DNA from: CAYQTL01 sp964420405
Lineage (GTDB): Bacteria; Acidobacteriota; Thermoanaerobaculia; Thermoanaerobaculales; Sulfomarinibacteraceae
Direction of reading: 5' to 3'
Assembly: GCA_964420405.1 (NCBI GenBank)
Contig: CAYQTL010000129.1
Location: 1 to 6,906, forward strand
DNA: 6,906 nt
The stretch's first letter is position 1. Each line of letters begins with the position of its first letter. The notes under the pieces were generated by a model. That model made no database searches and had not been told where the DNA came from. It worked only from the letters and a program-made list of their open reading frames with translations. Shown here in pieces: positions 1-5,836 of the stretch. The position numbers and the translations under genes are program-made.

Positions 1-570
1 CTGGCGCCGGTCTACATGGCCCACGACGCCGGGATCGACGTCCACGTGTGGGTCGACGAGACCCGGCCGCGCAACCAGGGCGCGGCGCTGACCGCGTTCG
101 AGCTCGGCGCCCACGGCGTGCCGCACTCGGTGGTGGTCGACAACGCGGGCGGCCACCTGATGCAGCGCGGCCTGGTCGACGTGGTGATCGTCGGCACCGA
201 CCGCACGACCGCCACCGGCGACGTCGCCAACAAGATCGGGACCTACCTCAAGGCGCTGGCGGCAGACGACAACGGCGTGCCGTTCTACGTCGCCCTGCCG
301 CACCCGACGATCGACTGGCGGCTGTCCGACGGCGTCGCCGAGATCCCGATCGAAGAGCGCGACGCGGCCGAGGTGACCCGCATGACCGGCCGCACCGACG
401 CCGGCGAGGTCGTCACCGTCGACATCTCGGCCCCCGGTAGCCCCGCGGCGAACCCCGCGTTCGACGTCACTCCGGCGCGTCTGGTGACGGGATTGATCAC
501 CGACCGGGGCGTGTGCCCGGCGTCGAGAGAGGGCCTCGCGGGCCTGTTCCCCGACCTCGCCCGCGGGTGA
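1..570 (+). CDS. mtnA: S-methyl-5-thioribose-1-phosphate isomerase, C-terminal part (5' end outside window)
   Basis: MtnA isomerises 5-methylthioribose-1-phosphate to 5-methylthioribulose-1-phosphate in the cytosolic methionine salvage pathway. The reading frame is open from base 1 and ends at TGA 568-570, giving about 189 residues. Family members are about 350 residues long, so roughly the C-terminal half is present. Recognisable family blocks are VDETRPRNQGA (about 46-78), the stretch around DNAGGHLMQRG, GTDRTTATGDVANKIGTY and the late block VPFYVALPHPTIDW. The Asp encoded at 199-201, in G-T-D-R, matches the catalytic Asp of the family. The catalytic Cys lies in the missing N-terminal part. 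The C-terminal block around RLVTGLITDRG is also family-typical. The ATG at 16 is internal and is not the start. A gap of 461 bp separates it from the next gene, so it is probably not cotranscribed with the redox operon. Identification is firm. Confidence 0.95.
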   Translation: MAPVYMAHDAGIDVHVWVDETRPRNQGAALTAFELGAHGVPHSVVVDNAGGHLMQRGLVDVVIVGTDRTTATGDVANKIGTYLKALAADDNGVPFYVALPHPTIDWRLSDGVAEIPIEERDAAEVTRMTGRTDAGEVVTVDISAPGSPAANPAFDVTPARLVTGLITDRGVCPASREGLAGLFPDLARG

Positions 571-599
571 TTCCGATCGCCCTCGGCGACGGCGCCAGT

Positions 600-817
600 C
601 CGATCCCGATCCCGTTCCCGATGATGAGCGCCGTGCCGAACGCCGTGTGCCGTCGGGAGATCATCGTGAACCGGAATGCTGTCGAATCGGACTGAAGGGA
701 CCAGTCGATCTCTGGCATCGGCGACGATCCGGTCCAGATTCCGACGACAGCCTGGATGTCCATCGATCGCGCGATGGCGGGCGTCGAGAGCGCCATCGGG
801 AACGGGATCGGGATCGG
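600..817. repeat. Perfect 24-bp inverted repeat, arms 600-623 and 794-817
   Basis: The arm at 600-623 (C/GATCCC-rich, containing CCCGTTCCCGATG) is the exact reverse complement of the arm at 794-817 (CATCGGGAACGGG and so on). The arms are separated by 170 bp of unique sequence. Both contain the same variant unit, GGGAAC, next to GGGATC units. The match is therefore more specific than two independent expansions of a simple hexamer would give. The right arm runs into the longer GGGATC array. The arrangement could be a small non-coding inverted-repeat element, or local repeat spread by inversion. No target-site duplication or transposase is visible. Confidence 0.7.
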
Positions 818-857
818 GATCGGGATCGGATTCCGGATCGGGATCGGGATCGGGATC
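804..857 (+). repeat. (GGGATC)n hexanucleotide microsatellite with G-quadruplex motif
   Basis: Four perfect GGGATC units lie at 804-827. After a degenerate 12-bp stretch (828-839), three more perfect units lie at 840-857. The first block contains four GGG runs (804-806, 810-812, 816-818, 822-824) separated by ATC loops, which meets the canonical G3-N3 quadruplex pattern on the plus strand. Each unit also carries a GATC site. The array lies about 175-230 bp upstream of the first operon gene and upstream of the proposed promoter. Confidence 0.85.
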
Positions 858-926
858 GAGATTCAAAGCGACGGCTCCGGCCCCAGTCACGACTCCGCGG
901 TACGGATCTGCGACGTCGTCGCACGA

Positions 927-955
927 TTGTACGTGATTTCACAATCTGCTAGGCT
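927..955 (+). promoter_or_regulatory. Candidate sigma70-type promoter for the redox operon, with overlapping palindrome
   Basis: TTGTAC (927-932) and TAGGCT (950-955) are separated by 17 bp and fit a -35/-10 pair of moderate quality. The predicted transcription start is near 962, about 70 nt ahead of the ATG at 1032. The stretch 927-944 has TTGT and ACAA arms ten bases apart, with GTGA-TT-TCAC nested inside at 933-942. The right half (TCACAA) resembles a CRP/FNR-family half-site, but the left half matches poorly. A regulator bound here would cover the -35 and spacer, which suits a repressor better than an activator. This is motif reading only. Confidence 0.4.
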
Positions 956-1031
956 CCGGGTGCGCCCAGCAGCGCGACAGTCCGATCCCGCCGCGGCCGG
1001 GCGCCCCGAATCCAACCGATCGAGGCAGCCC

Positions 1032-1442
1032 ATGGCCCACGTTCCCAGTCCCATCCCGGCCGACCGCCGGCGAGAGGTGGCGAAGATCGCCGAGCTCTCC
1101 GGCCAGAACGTGTACGAGTGCATGCAGTGCGGCACCTGCTCGGCGGTGTGCCCGATGGTGGGCTCGATGGGGTTCACCACCCGCCAGGGCATCCTGTACC
1201 TGCAGTTCGGGCGCACCCAGGAGGTGATGGACGCGCGCATCGGCGAGTACTGCGCGTCGTGCCACACCTGCCAGGTGCGGTGTCCGCGCGGAATCGAGGT
1301 GCCGCGCGTGTTCGAGGCCGTCCGCCAGCTCGTGCTGCGCACCAACCACGACCTTGTGATGCCGCCCGAGGTGCTCGAGCGGACCGGCGGCACGGCGCCG
1401 CAGATCGCCTACGTCTCCACCTTCCGCAAGCTGACCTCGTGA
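1032..1442 (+). CDS. HdrC-like two-cluster ferredoxin subunit
   Basis: The product is a 136-residue, probably cytosolic electron-transfer protein. It has two four-cysteine motifs of the CxxCxxCxxxCP type: Cys30, 33, 36 and 40 (in ECMQCGTCSAVCP) and Cys74, 77, 80 and 84 (in CASCHTCQVRCP). They are separated by an HdrC-like linker containing TTRQGILYLQFGR. This is the architecture of heterodisulfide reductase subunit C and of the C-like parts of related complexes. No transmembrane segment is visible. ATG 1032 is chosen because GAGG lies at 1022-1025 and the protein then begins just ahead of the first cluster. Upstream in-frame sequence is repeat-derived. It is the first gene of a four-gene operon, with 7 bp to the HdrB-like gene, so the two probably form an HdrCB-like module. 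Fold and clusters are clear; the physiological partner is inferred. Confidence 0.9.
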   Translation: MAHVPSPIPADRRREVAKIAELSGQNVYECMQCGTCSAVCPMVGSMGFTTRQGILYLQFGRTQEVMDARIGEYCASCHTCQVRCPRGIEVPRVFEAVRQLVLRTNHDLVMPPEVLERTGGTAPQIAYVSTFRKLTS

Positions 1443-1449
1443 GGCGCCC

Positions 1450-2337
1450 ATGAAGCTCGCCTACTACCCCGGCTGCACCCTCAAGACCAAGGCCAAGAAC
1501 CTCGAGACCTCGGCGGTCGCGGCGCTTTCGAAGCTCGGCGTCGAGTTCGTCGAGCTCGAGCGCTGGAACTGCTGCGGCGCGGTGTTCTCGCTCGCCGACG
1601 ACGACCTGATCCACCACGTCGCCGCGGTGCGGGACCTCGTCCGCGCCCAGCAGGCCGGCGCCGACGCGGTGTTCACGCTCTGCTCCCAGTGCTACAACAC
1701 CCTCGCGCGCGCCAACCGGCTGATGCGCACCGAGCCCGACAAGCGCGACACCATCAACCGGTTCATGGACGAGGAGCCCGACTACGAGGGCGGCGTCGAG
1801 GTGCTGCACTACCTGACGGTGCTCGCCGACCAGGTCGGCTGGGAGCAGCTCCGCGGCGCGGTGGTGCGCCCGCTGGACGGCCTCAAGATCGCGCCGTTCT
1901 ACGGCTGCACCCTGGTGCGCCCGGACGAGGTCTCGATCGACCCGCTGCGCGACGGCGTGATGGAGTCGTTCCTCGCCGCGATCGGCGCCGAGCCGGTCGC
2001 CTTCTCCGCGGCGACCGAGTGCTGCGGCTCCTACCAGATGCTCGCCCATCCGGAGGCCGGCCTCGAGCGGGCGGCGAAGGTGATCGGCTCGGCCAACCGC
2101 TCCGGCGCCGACGCGCTGGTGCTGAGCTGCCCGCTGTGCGAGTACAACCTCGGCACCCGCCAGGGCGACGTGATCGCGTCGTCCGACGGCCTCGCCGAGG
2201 TGCCGACGTTCTACTTCACCCAGCTGCTGGCGGTCGCGCTCGGCCTCGAGGCCGACGCCGTCCGCCTCGAGCTCAACGGCGAGCCGGCGCGCCGGCTCAT
2301 GACCGAGAAGAACCTGCTGGCCGCCGCCACCGCGTGA
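1450..2337 (+). CDS. HdrB-like protein with two CCG (cysteine-rich) domains
   Basis: The product has 295 residues and two complete CCG motifs, each of the form Cx(31-38)CCGx(33-36)CxxC. Motif one uses Cys9 (YYPGCT), Cys41-Cys42 (NCCG), and Cys78 and Cys81 (CSQC). Motif two uses Cys153 (FYGCT), Cys191-Cys192 (ECCG), and Cys227 and Cys230 (CPLC). In HdrB these motifs bind the unusual 4Fe-4S clusters that cleave disulfides. In SdhE/MfrE and TfrB the same domain belongs to fumarate reductases or succinate dehydrogenases that use a quinone or thiols. ATG 1450 is preceded by GAGG at 1441-1444, overlapping the upstream stop codon, which suggests translational coupling. No transmembrane helix is visible, so any membrane contact would be peripheral. 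With both CCG motifs intact it should be catalytically competent. The substrate cannot be read from sequence; bacteria generally lack coenzymes M and B, so a methanogen-type heterodisulfide is unlikely. Confidence 0.92.
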   Translation: MKLAYYPGCTLKTKAKNLETSAVAALSKLGVEFVELERWNCCGAVFSLADDDLIHHVAAVRDLVRAQQAGADAVFTLCSQCYNTLARANRLMRTEPDKRDTINRFMDEEPDYEGGVEVLHYLTVLADQVGWEQLRGAVVRPLDGLKIAPFYGCTLVRPDEVSIDPLRDGVMESFLAAIGAEPVAFSAATECCGSYQMLAHPEAGLERAAKVIGSANRSGADALVLSCPLCEYNLGTRQGDVIASSDGLAEVPTFYFTQLLAVALGLEADAVRLELNGEPARRLMTEKNLLAAATA

Positions 2338-2362
2338 CGGCCGCTGCAAGGAGAGACCACAG

Positions 2363-3115
2363 ATGGCGACCACAGTCAGCACCGAGGTGGAGGCGAAGCT
2401 GATCCCCATCTACATCATGGGGAAGCGCTACGAGGTGCCCGAGACGCTGACCATCATGAAGGCGATGGAGTACGCCGGGTACCAGTACATCCGCGGCTGC
2501 GGCTGCCGCGGCGGGGTGTGCGGCGCCTGCGCCACCGTCTACCGCAAGCCGGGGGAGTACAAGATCCGCACCGGCCTCGCCTGCCAGACGGTGGTCGAGG
2601 AGGACATGTACCTCACCCAGCTGCCGTTCTTCCCGGCCAACCGGGCGGTGTACGACTACGAGACCGCGGCGCCGACCGCCGAGACGATCTACAACCTGTA
2701 CCCCGAGCTGTTCCGCTGCGTCGCGTGCAACTCGTGCACCAAGGTGTGCCCGATGGACGTCGAGGTGCTCGACTACGTGTCGGCGCTGAAGCAGGGCGAC
2801 CTCGAGGCGGCGGCGGAGATCTCGTTCGACTGCATCCAGTGCGGTTTGTGCGCGTCGCGCTGCATGGGCGAGATGGCGCAGTACCACATGGCCCAGGTGG
2901 CGCGCCGGCTGGTCGGCGGCAAGATCGCGCCGAAGGCCGAGCACCTGGCGAAGATGGTGGACGGGATCGCCGCAGGGACGTTCACCGGCGCCCTCTCGGA
3001 GCTCAAGACGATGTCCGAGGACGAGCTCAAGAAGGCGTACACCAGCCGCGAGATGGAGCCGCACATGAGCCCCGAGGACTGGACACCCGAGTCCAGCCAC
3101 GCCCTGCTCGGGTGA
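2363..3115 (+). CDS. Fumarate reductase/succinate dehydrogenase-type iron-sulfur subunit
   Basis: The product has 250 residues. An N-terminal plant-type 2Fe-2S domain carries Cys46, 48, 53 and 56 (GCGCRGGVCGAC) and the distal Cys74 (GLACQ). A C-terminal dicluster ferredoxin domain has Cys119, 122, 125 and 129 (CVACNSCTKVCP) and Cys157, 160, 163 and 167 (CIQCGLCASRC). This is the SdhB/FrdB/TfrB layout, carrying electrons from the flavin to the next partner. The second motif lacks the Pro that usually follows the last Cys (CMG instead). A charged tail of about 70 residues follows the last cluster. It is shorter than methanogen TfrB, which has a CCG domain fused at its C-terminus; here that domain is encoded separately at 1450-2337. 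ATG 2363 has a strong AAGGAGA (2348-2354) eight bases upstream. The gap to the preceding gene is 25 bp and to the following gene 10 bp, so all four genes should be cotranscribed. Confidence 0.93.
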   Translation: MATTVSTEVEAKLIPIYIMGKRYEVPETLTIMKAMEYAGYQYIRGCGCRGGVCGACATVYRKPGEYKIRTGLACQTVVEEDMYLTQLPFFPANRAVYDYETAAPTAETIYNLYPELFRCVACNSCTKVCPMDVEVLDYVSALKQGDLEAAAEISFDCIQCGLCASRCMGEMAQYHMAQVARRLVGGKIAPKAEHLAKMVDGIAAGTFTGALSELKTMSEDELKKAYTSREMEPHMSPEDWTPESSHALLG

Positions 3116-3125
3116 GGAGGAGACG

Positions 3126-4787
3126 ATGCCGTACACGCCGGAACTCAAGGAGCTGATCAAGAAGGTCGAGGCGACCCGGGCGGAGCGCGTCGAGCGCAAG
3201 AAGCGCGGCGAGGAGGTCCCGTTCCTCGACCTCGACCAGCGCAAGGAGCGGCTGCACTTCCACCCCGACTTCAAGGAGGAGGGGCGGCGCCCGCTGCAGG
3301 TCGGCCCGTCGAAGGGCTACGCCATCGCCCACGAGATCGCCGACCTGCTCGAGGCGACCTCCCGGGTCGACCCGTCGAAGGTCGACCTCCGAGAGCCCGC
3401 CTATGAGACCGACGTGCTCGTGATCGGCGGCGGCGGCGCCGGCACCTCGGCGGCGATCCTGGCCGCGGAGCAGGGCGCGCGGGTGATCATGGCCACCAAG
3501 CTGCGCCACGGCGACGCCAACACGATGATGGCCGAGGGCGGCATCCAGGCCGCGACCAAGGGCCACAAGGACTCGCCGTACTACCACTACCTCGACGTGA
3601 TGGGCGGCGGCCACTTCACGAACGTCCCCGAGCTCGCCGAGACGCTGGTCACGAAGGCCCCGGACGCGATCCAGTGGCTGCAGGACCTCGGCGTCAACTT
3701 CACCAAGAAGCAAGACGGCACCCTCGAGACGATCCACGGCGGCGGCACCTCGCGCAAGCGGATGCACTACGCGGCCGACATCACCGGCGCCGAGATCATG
3801 CGCACGATCCGCGACGAGGCCCGCAACAAGGCCGAGCAGATCCAGGTGCTCGAGTTCTCGCCGGCGGTCGAGCTGGTGCTCAACGAGCACGGCCAGTGCG
3901 CCGGCGCGGTGCTGTACAACATGGAGACCGAGGAGTACTTCCTGGTCAAGGCCAAGGCCGTGGTGATGGCGACCGGCGGCTGCGGCCGGCTCCACATCCA
4001 GGGGTTCATGACCACCAACCACTACGGCGCGACCGCCGACGGCATCGTCATGGCGTACCGCGCCGGGGTGCCGGTGGCGTTCCTGCACACCGTCCAGTAC
4101 CACCCGACCGGGGTGGTGTTCCCCGAGCAGGCCGAGGGGATCCTGATCACCGAGAAGTTCCGGGGATCGGGCGCCAACCTCGTCAACGTCCACGGCGAGC
4201 AGTTCGTCAACGAGCGCGAGCCGCGGGACGTCGAGGCGGCGTCGATCATCAAGGAGTGCGTCCACGACGGCAAGGGCGTGCCGACGCCGACCGGCCGGCT
4301 GGGCGTGTGGCTCGACTCGCCGATGATCGAGATGCTGGCCGGCGAGGGCACCGTCAAGCGCGAGTTCCCGGGCAAGTACATCCTGTTCAAGCGGTACGAC
4401 ATCGACATCTCGAAGGAGCCGATGCTGATCTACCCGACGCTCCATTATCAAAATGGCGGCGTCGAGTTCTCCCAGGACGGGACGACCAATGTGCCGGGTC
4501 TGTTCGTGGCCGGCGAGGTCGGCGGCGGCATCCACGGCGCCAACCGCCTGATGGGCAACTCCCTGCTCGACATCATCGTCTTCGGCCGCATCGCCGGCAC
4601 CTCCGCGGCGGAGTTCCTCTCCAAGGCCCAGGATGGCAGCCTCACCCTCGAGCACGTCGAGCGATACAACGCCGAGGCCAAAGACGTCGCCGCCGGCCGC
4701 GTCTCCCCGGCGATCATCCCGGATTACACCAACCCCGAGGTCCGCGAGCGCCAGCTCACCGCCAACTACGTCGGCAACGTGCGGTAA
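3126..4787 (+). CDS. Fumarate reductase/succinate dehydrogenase-type flavoprotein subunit
   Basis: This 553-residue FAD subunit should interconvert fumarate and succinate. The dinucleotide fold begins at VLVIGGGGAG (Gly101-Gly106). Active-site residues known from FrdA/SdhA are all present: His326 (QYHPTG), Glu343 (ITEK), Arg367 (PRD), His440 (YPTLHY) and Arg474 (HGANR), followed by GNSLLD at 478-482. The position that carries the covalent FAD-histidine in SdhA/FrdA is Asn132 (NTMMAEGGI), so FAD is probably bound non-covalently. About 94 charged residues precede the FAD fold, an N-terminal extension absent from typical SdhA. ATG 3126 follows GGAGGAG (3116-3122), which starts right after the upstream stop. 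It is the last operon gene and its end coincides with a terminator hairpin (4815-4840). Serine codons are 10 TCG and 1 TCC up to residue 429, then 5 TCC, 1 AGC and no TCG from residue 449 on. CAT-TAT-CAA-AAT at 4443-4454 is also unlike the rest of the gene. The last 29 codons recur at 5837-5926. Confidence 0.93.
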   Translation: MPYTPELKELIKKVEATRAERVERKKRGEEVPFLDLDQRKERLHFHPDFKEEGRRPLQVGPSKGYAIAHEIADLLEATSRVDPSKVDLREPAYETDVLVIGGGGAGTSAAILAAEQGARVIMATKLRHGDANTMMAEGGIQAATKGHKDSPYYHYLDVMGGGHFTNVPELAETLVTKAPDAIQWLQDLGVNFTKKQDGTLETIHGGGTSRKRMHYAADITGAEIMRTIRDEARNKAEQIQVLEFSPAVELVLNEHGQCAGAVLYNMETEEYFLVKAKAVVMATGGCGRLHIQGFMTTNHYGATADGIVMAYRAGVPVAFLHTVQYHPTGVVFPEQAEGILITEKFRGSGANLVNVHGEQFVNEREPRDVEAASIIKECVHDGKGVPTPTGRLGVWLDSPMIEMLAGEGTVKREFPGKYILFKRYDIDISKEPMLIYPTLHYQNGGVEFSQDGTTNVPGLFVAGEVGGGIHGANRLMGNSLLDIIVFGRIAGTSAAEFLSKAQDGSLTLEHVERYNAEAKDVAAGRVSPAIIPDYTNPEVRERQLTANYVGNVR

Positions 4788-4840
4788 GGCACCACCTCGA
4801 ATCGCGATCACTCACCGGCGGGGGCAGCTGCCCCCGCCGG
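4698..4840 (+). repeat. Direct repeat copy A: flavoprotein gene end plus terminator hairpin
   Basis: This segment recurs at 5837-5979 with a constant offset of 1,139 bp. It contains codons 525-553 of the flavoprotein gene, the TAA stop and the hairpin. Bases 4746-4825 (80 bp) are identical to copy B. The preceding 48 bp differ at seven bases affecting six codons: four synonymous changes, Ser to Ala, and Glu to Asp. The hairpin loop differs at three bases while both stems remain paired. Similarity stops on the left near 4698 and on the right two bases after the hairpin. Confidence 0.95.
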
Positions 4841-4846
4841 TTTTCG
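4815..4846 (+). terminator. Rho-independent-like terminator after the redox operon
   Basis: Bases 4815-4840 form a perfect 26-bp palindrome (CCGGCGGGGGC arms, AGCT centre), followed by TTTT at 4841-4844. The hairpin is very stable and GC-rich, but the T-tract is short. It begins 28 bp after the flavoprotein stop codon. Confidence 0.75.
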
Positions 4847-4973
4847 TGCGTGGTGCCCTCAATGGAACCGATGCGCCTCCGGAATTCGCCTTGCTGGTTT
4901 GCCCAACGAGCCTCCGGAAGCGTCGGGGATCCAAGGACCACCGACGCCTTACGTACCTCGAGCCAGCAAGAAC

Positions 4974-5013
4974 GCGCGGAAAGACCGCGCAATTGCGTGG
5001 TATCATCACGCAA
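4974..5013 (+). promoter_or_regulatory. Extended -10 promoter and palindromic operator directly before the MNT gene
   Basis: Bases 4993-5013 form an inverted repeat: TTGCGTG, seven central bases, then CACGCAA. It ends one base before the ATG at 5015. TATCAT at 5001-5006 preceded by TG (4998-4999) reads as an extended -10 element, which would place the transcript start at or just before the ATG. No Shine-Dalgarno sequence is visible, so the mRNA may be leaderless. Just upstream is a second hairpin (GCGCGG-AAAGA-CCGCGC, 4974-4990). No good -35 lies at the expected distance. The N-terminal winged helix of the downstream protein is the natural candidate to bind this palindrome (inference). Confidence 0.5.
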
Positions 5014-5014
5014 G

Positions 5015-5620
5015 ATGAACCTGCTGTCCGATCTTCTCTCGTCGCGGGCTCGAGCCGAAGTGCTCCGGCTGCTCTTCGGACCGGCACTTCCCAGGCTGCA
5101 TGGCCGGGAGCTGGCACGCCGTTCCACGGTGAGCGAAGCCTCCCTGAGGCAGGAGCTGGGCAAGCTCCGTCGTCTCGGCGTCGTCTCGGCCCGTCGTGAC
5201 GGCAACCGGATGTACTACGAGGCAAAGCGCGCTCACCCGCTCTTTCCCGAGATCCACCGGCTGGTGCTGAAGACGTCCGGGCTCGTCGATGTCCTTCGTC
5301 AGGCCCTGCACGACGAGGATGTGACGGTCGCGTTCGTGTTCGGATCGATGGCGGAAGGGACCATCACGGCGACCAGTGACATCGACCTGATGGTCATCGG
5401 AGCGACGACGATCCGACGGCTCGCGGTGGCCCTGCGGCACGTGGCCGAGCAGGTCGGCCGAGAGGTGAATCCCCACCTCCTGTCCGAGGAGGAGCTCACC
5501 CAGCGCCTGGCCCGCGGCGACCACTTCGCAACCCACGTGATCGCCGGCCCGAAGCTCTTCGTAGTGGGGACAGAGGATGAGTTTGAGGCAATGGGAAGCG
5601 CACGGCTGGCTGAAGCGTGA
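5015..5620 (+). CDS. Winged-helix nucleotidyltransferase (MNT-type antitoxin component)
   Basis: The product has 201 residues. Residues 1-70 form a winged helix-turn-helix of the ArsR-like type (helices around RARAEVLRLL and LHGRELARRSTVSEASLRQEL, wing around RRDGNRMYYEA). Residues 98-160 form a minimal nucleotidyltransferase domain with GSMAEG at 110-115 and SDIDL at 121-125, so both metal-binding Asp residues (122 and 124) are present. The following block REVNPHLLS looks typical of this subfamily. In MNT/HEPN systems the nucleotidyltransferase neutralises a HEPN RNase, in characterised cases by adding AMP. The attached DNA-binding domain suggests autoregulation at the palindrome touching the start codon. 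ATG 5015 begins immediately before the first helix. Codon use (AGG, CTT, GGA, GCA) differs from the upstream operon and suggests acquisition. The partner gene overlaps its 3' end by 44 bp but is broken. Family assignment is firm; present antitoxin function is uncertain because the toxin is damaged. Confidence 0.88.
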   Translation: MNLLSDLLSSRARAEVLRLLFGPALPRLHGRELARRSTVSEASLRQELGKLRRLGVVSARRDGNRMYYEAKRAHPLFPEIHRLVLKTSGLVDVLRQALHDEDVTVAFVFGSMAEGTITATSDIDLMVIGATTIRRLAVALRHVAEQVGREVNPHLLSEEELTQRLARGDHFATHVIAGPKLFVVGTEDEFEAMGSARLAEA

Positions 5621-5827
5621 GCCTTCCAGTCCGGCGGAGATCGCAGGTCTCCGGGCCATCGTGCGTCCCTCGACGCCTGCCGGGTGAAGCGGAACACGGT
5701 CGAGTACGACTATGCGGGAGGAGCAACCGACACCGACGCCGACGAGCTGATCGAGTTCGTCGAGGGTCTCCACGGCGAGGTGGAGCGCTGGATGCGAGAG
5801 CACCATCCAGATCTCACCATGACGTGA
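5577..5827 (+). pseudogene. HEPN-like toxin partner with internal deletion and frameshift
   Basis: An ATG at 5577, inside the MNT gene and preceded by AGAGG, opens a 36-residue frame ending at TGA 5685-5687. Its start (MSLRQWEAHGWLKRE, then EIAGLRAIV) resembles the N-terminus of HEPN-type proteins encoded next to MNT genes. In another frame, 5669-5824 followed by TGA 5825-5827, the sequence LDACRVKRNTVEYDYAGG and then a helical stretch to REHHPDL resembles the C-terminus of the same family, including the R-N-x3-Y region. Family members are, from memory, about 130-140 residues. The two pieces sum to about 88, so some 50 residues of the middle are gone and the remaining parts are out of frame, with a junction near 5660-5672. 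A functional HEPN RNase is unlikely. Family assignment rests on recognised end motifs only. Confidence 0.7.
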
Positions 5828-5836
5828 CGCCCTTCT

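Larger units (their letters stand above)
571..1031. other. Gene-free intergenic region with repeats and a promoter
   Basis: This is a 461-bp gap between mtnA and the redox operon. All six frames can be read through much of it, but the translations are dominated by dipeptide runs (DP, GS, GI, DR, RS) that come from the hexanucleotide repeat. None has a convincing ribosome-binding site or recognisable protein motif. I see the inverted repeat and GGGATC array (600-860) and a promoter-like element near the downstream end (927-955). A small hairpin follows the mtnA stop (TCGCC-CTC-GGCGA, 577-589), but it has no T-tract, so I do not call it a terminator. Transcription from the promoter at 927-955 would give a leader of about 70 nt before the ATG at 1032. 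Confidence 0.75.

Noticed and set aside
577..589. Small hairpin after mtnA as a terminator
   Set aside because: Five-bp stem with no following T-tract.
600..857. CRISPR array reading of the hexamer repeat
   Set aside because: The units are contiguous 6-mers without spacers, and there are no cas genes.
285..890. Long minus-strand frame with Asp-Pro repeats
   Set aside because: The repeats are the hexamer array translated, and most of the frame is antisense to mtnA. No start signal or recognised motif.
756..1031. N-terminal extension of the HdrC-like protein back to an ATG at 756
   Set aside because: The added sequence is Gly-Ile/Gly-Ser runs from the GGGATC repeat and has no ribosome-binding site. 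The ATG at 1032 has a GAGG and starts just ahead of the conserved clusters.
3027..4811. Very long minus-strand open frame opposite the flavoprotein gene (similar frames oppose the other operon genes)
   Set aside because: It is a composition shadow of G/C-ending codons on the plus strand; the translation is Ala/Gly/Val/His-rich with no domain.
4875..4919. Ten-bp direct repeat (GCCTCCGGAA) 35 bp apart before the MNT gene
   Set aside because: Too short and not linked to any element boundary; likely chance in GC-rich DNA.
3674..5014. Upstream extension of the MNT gene frame to 3674
   Set aside because: It is an out-of-frame, arginine-rich reading of the flavoprotein gene. The protein fold begins at ATG 5015.
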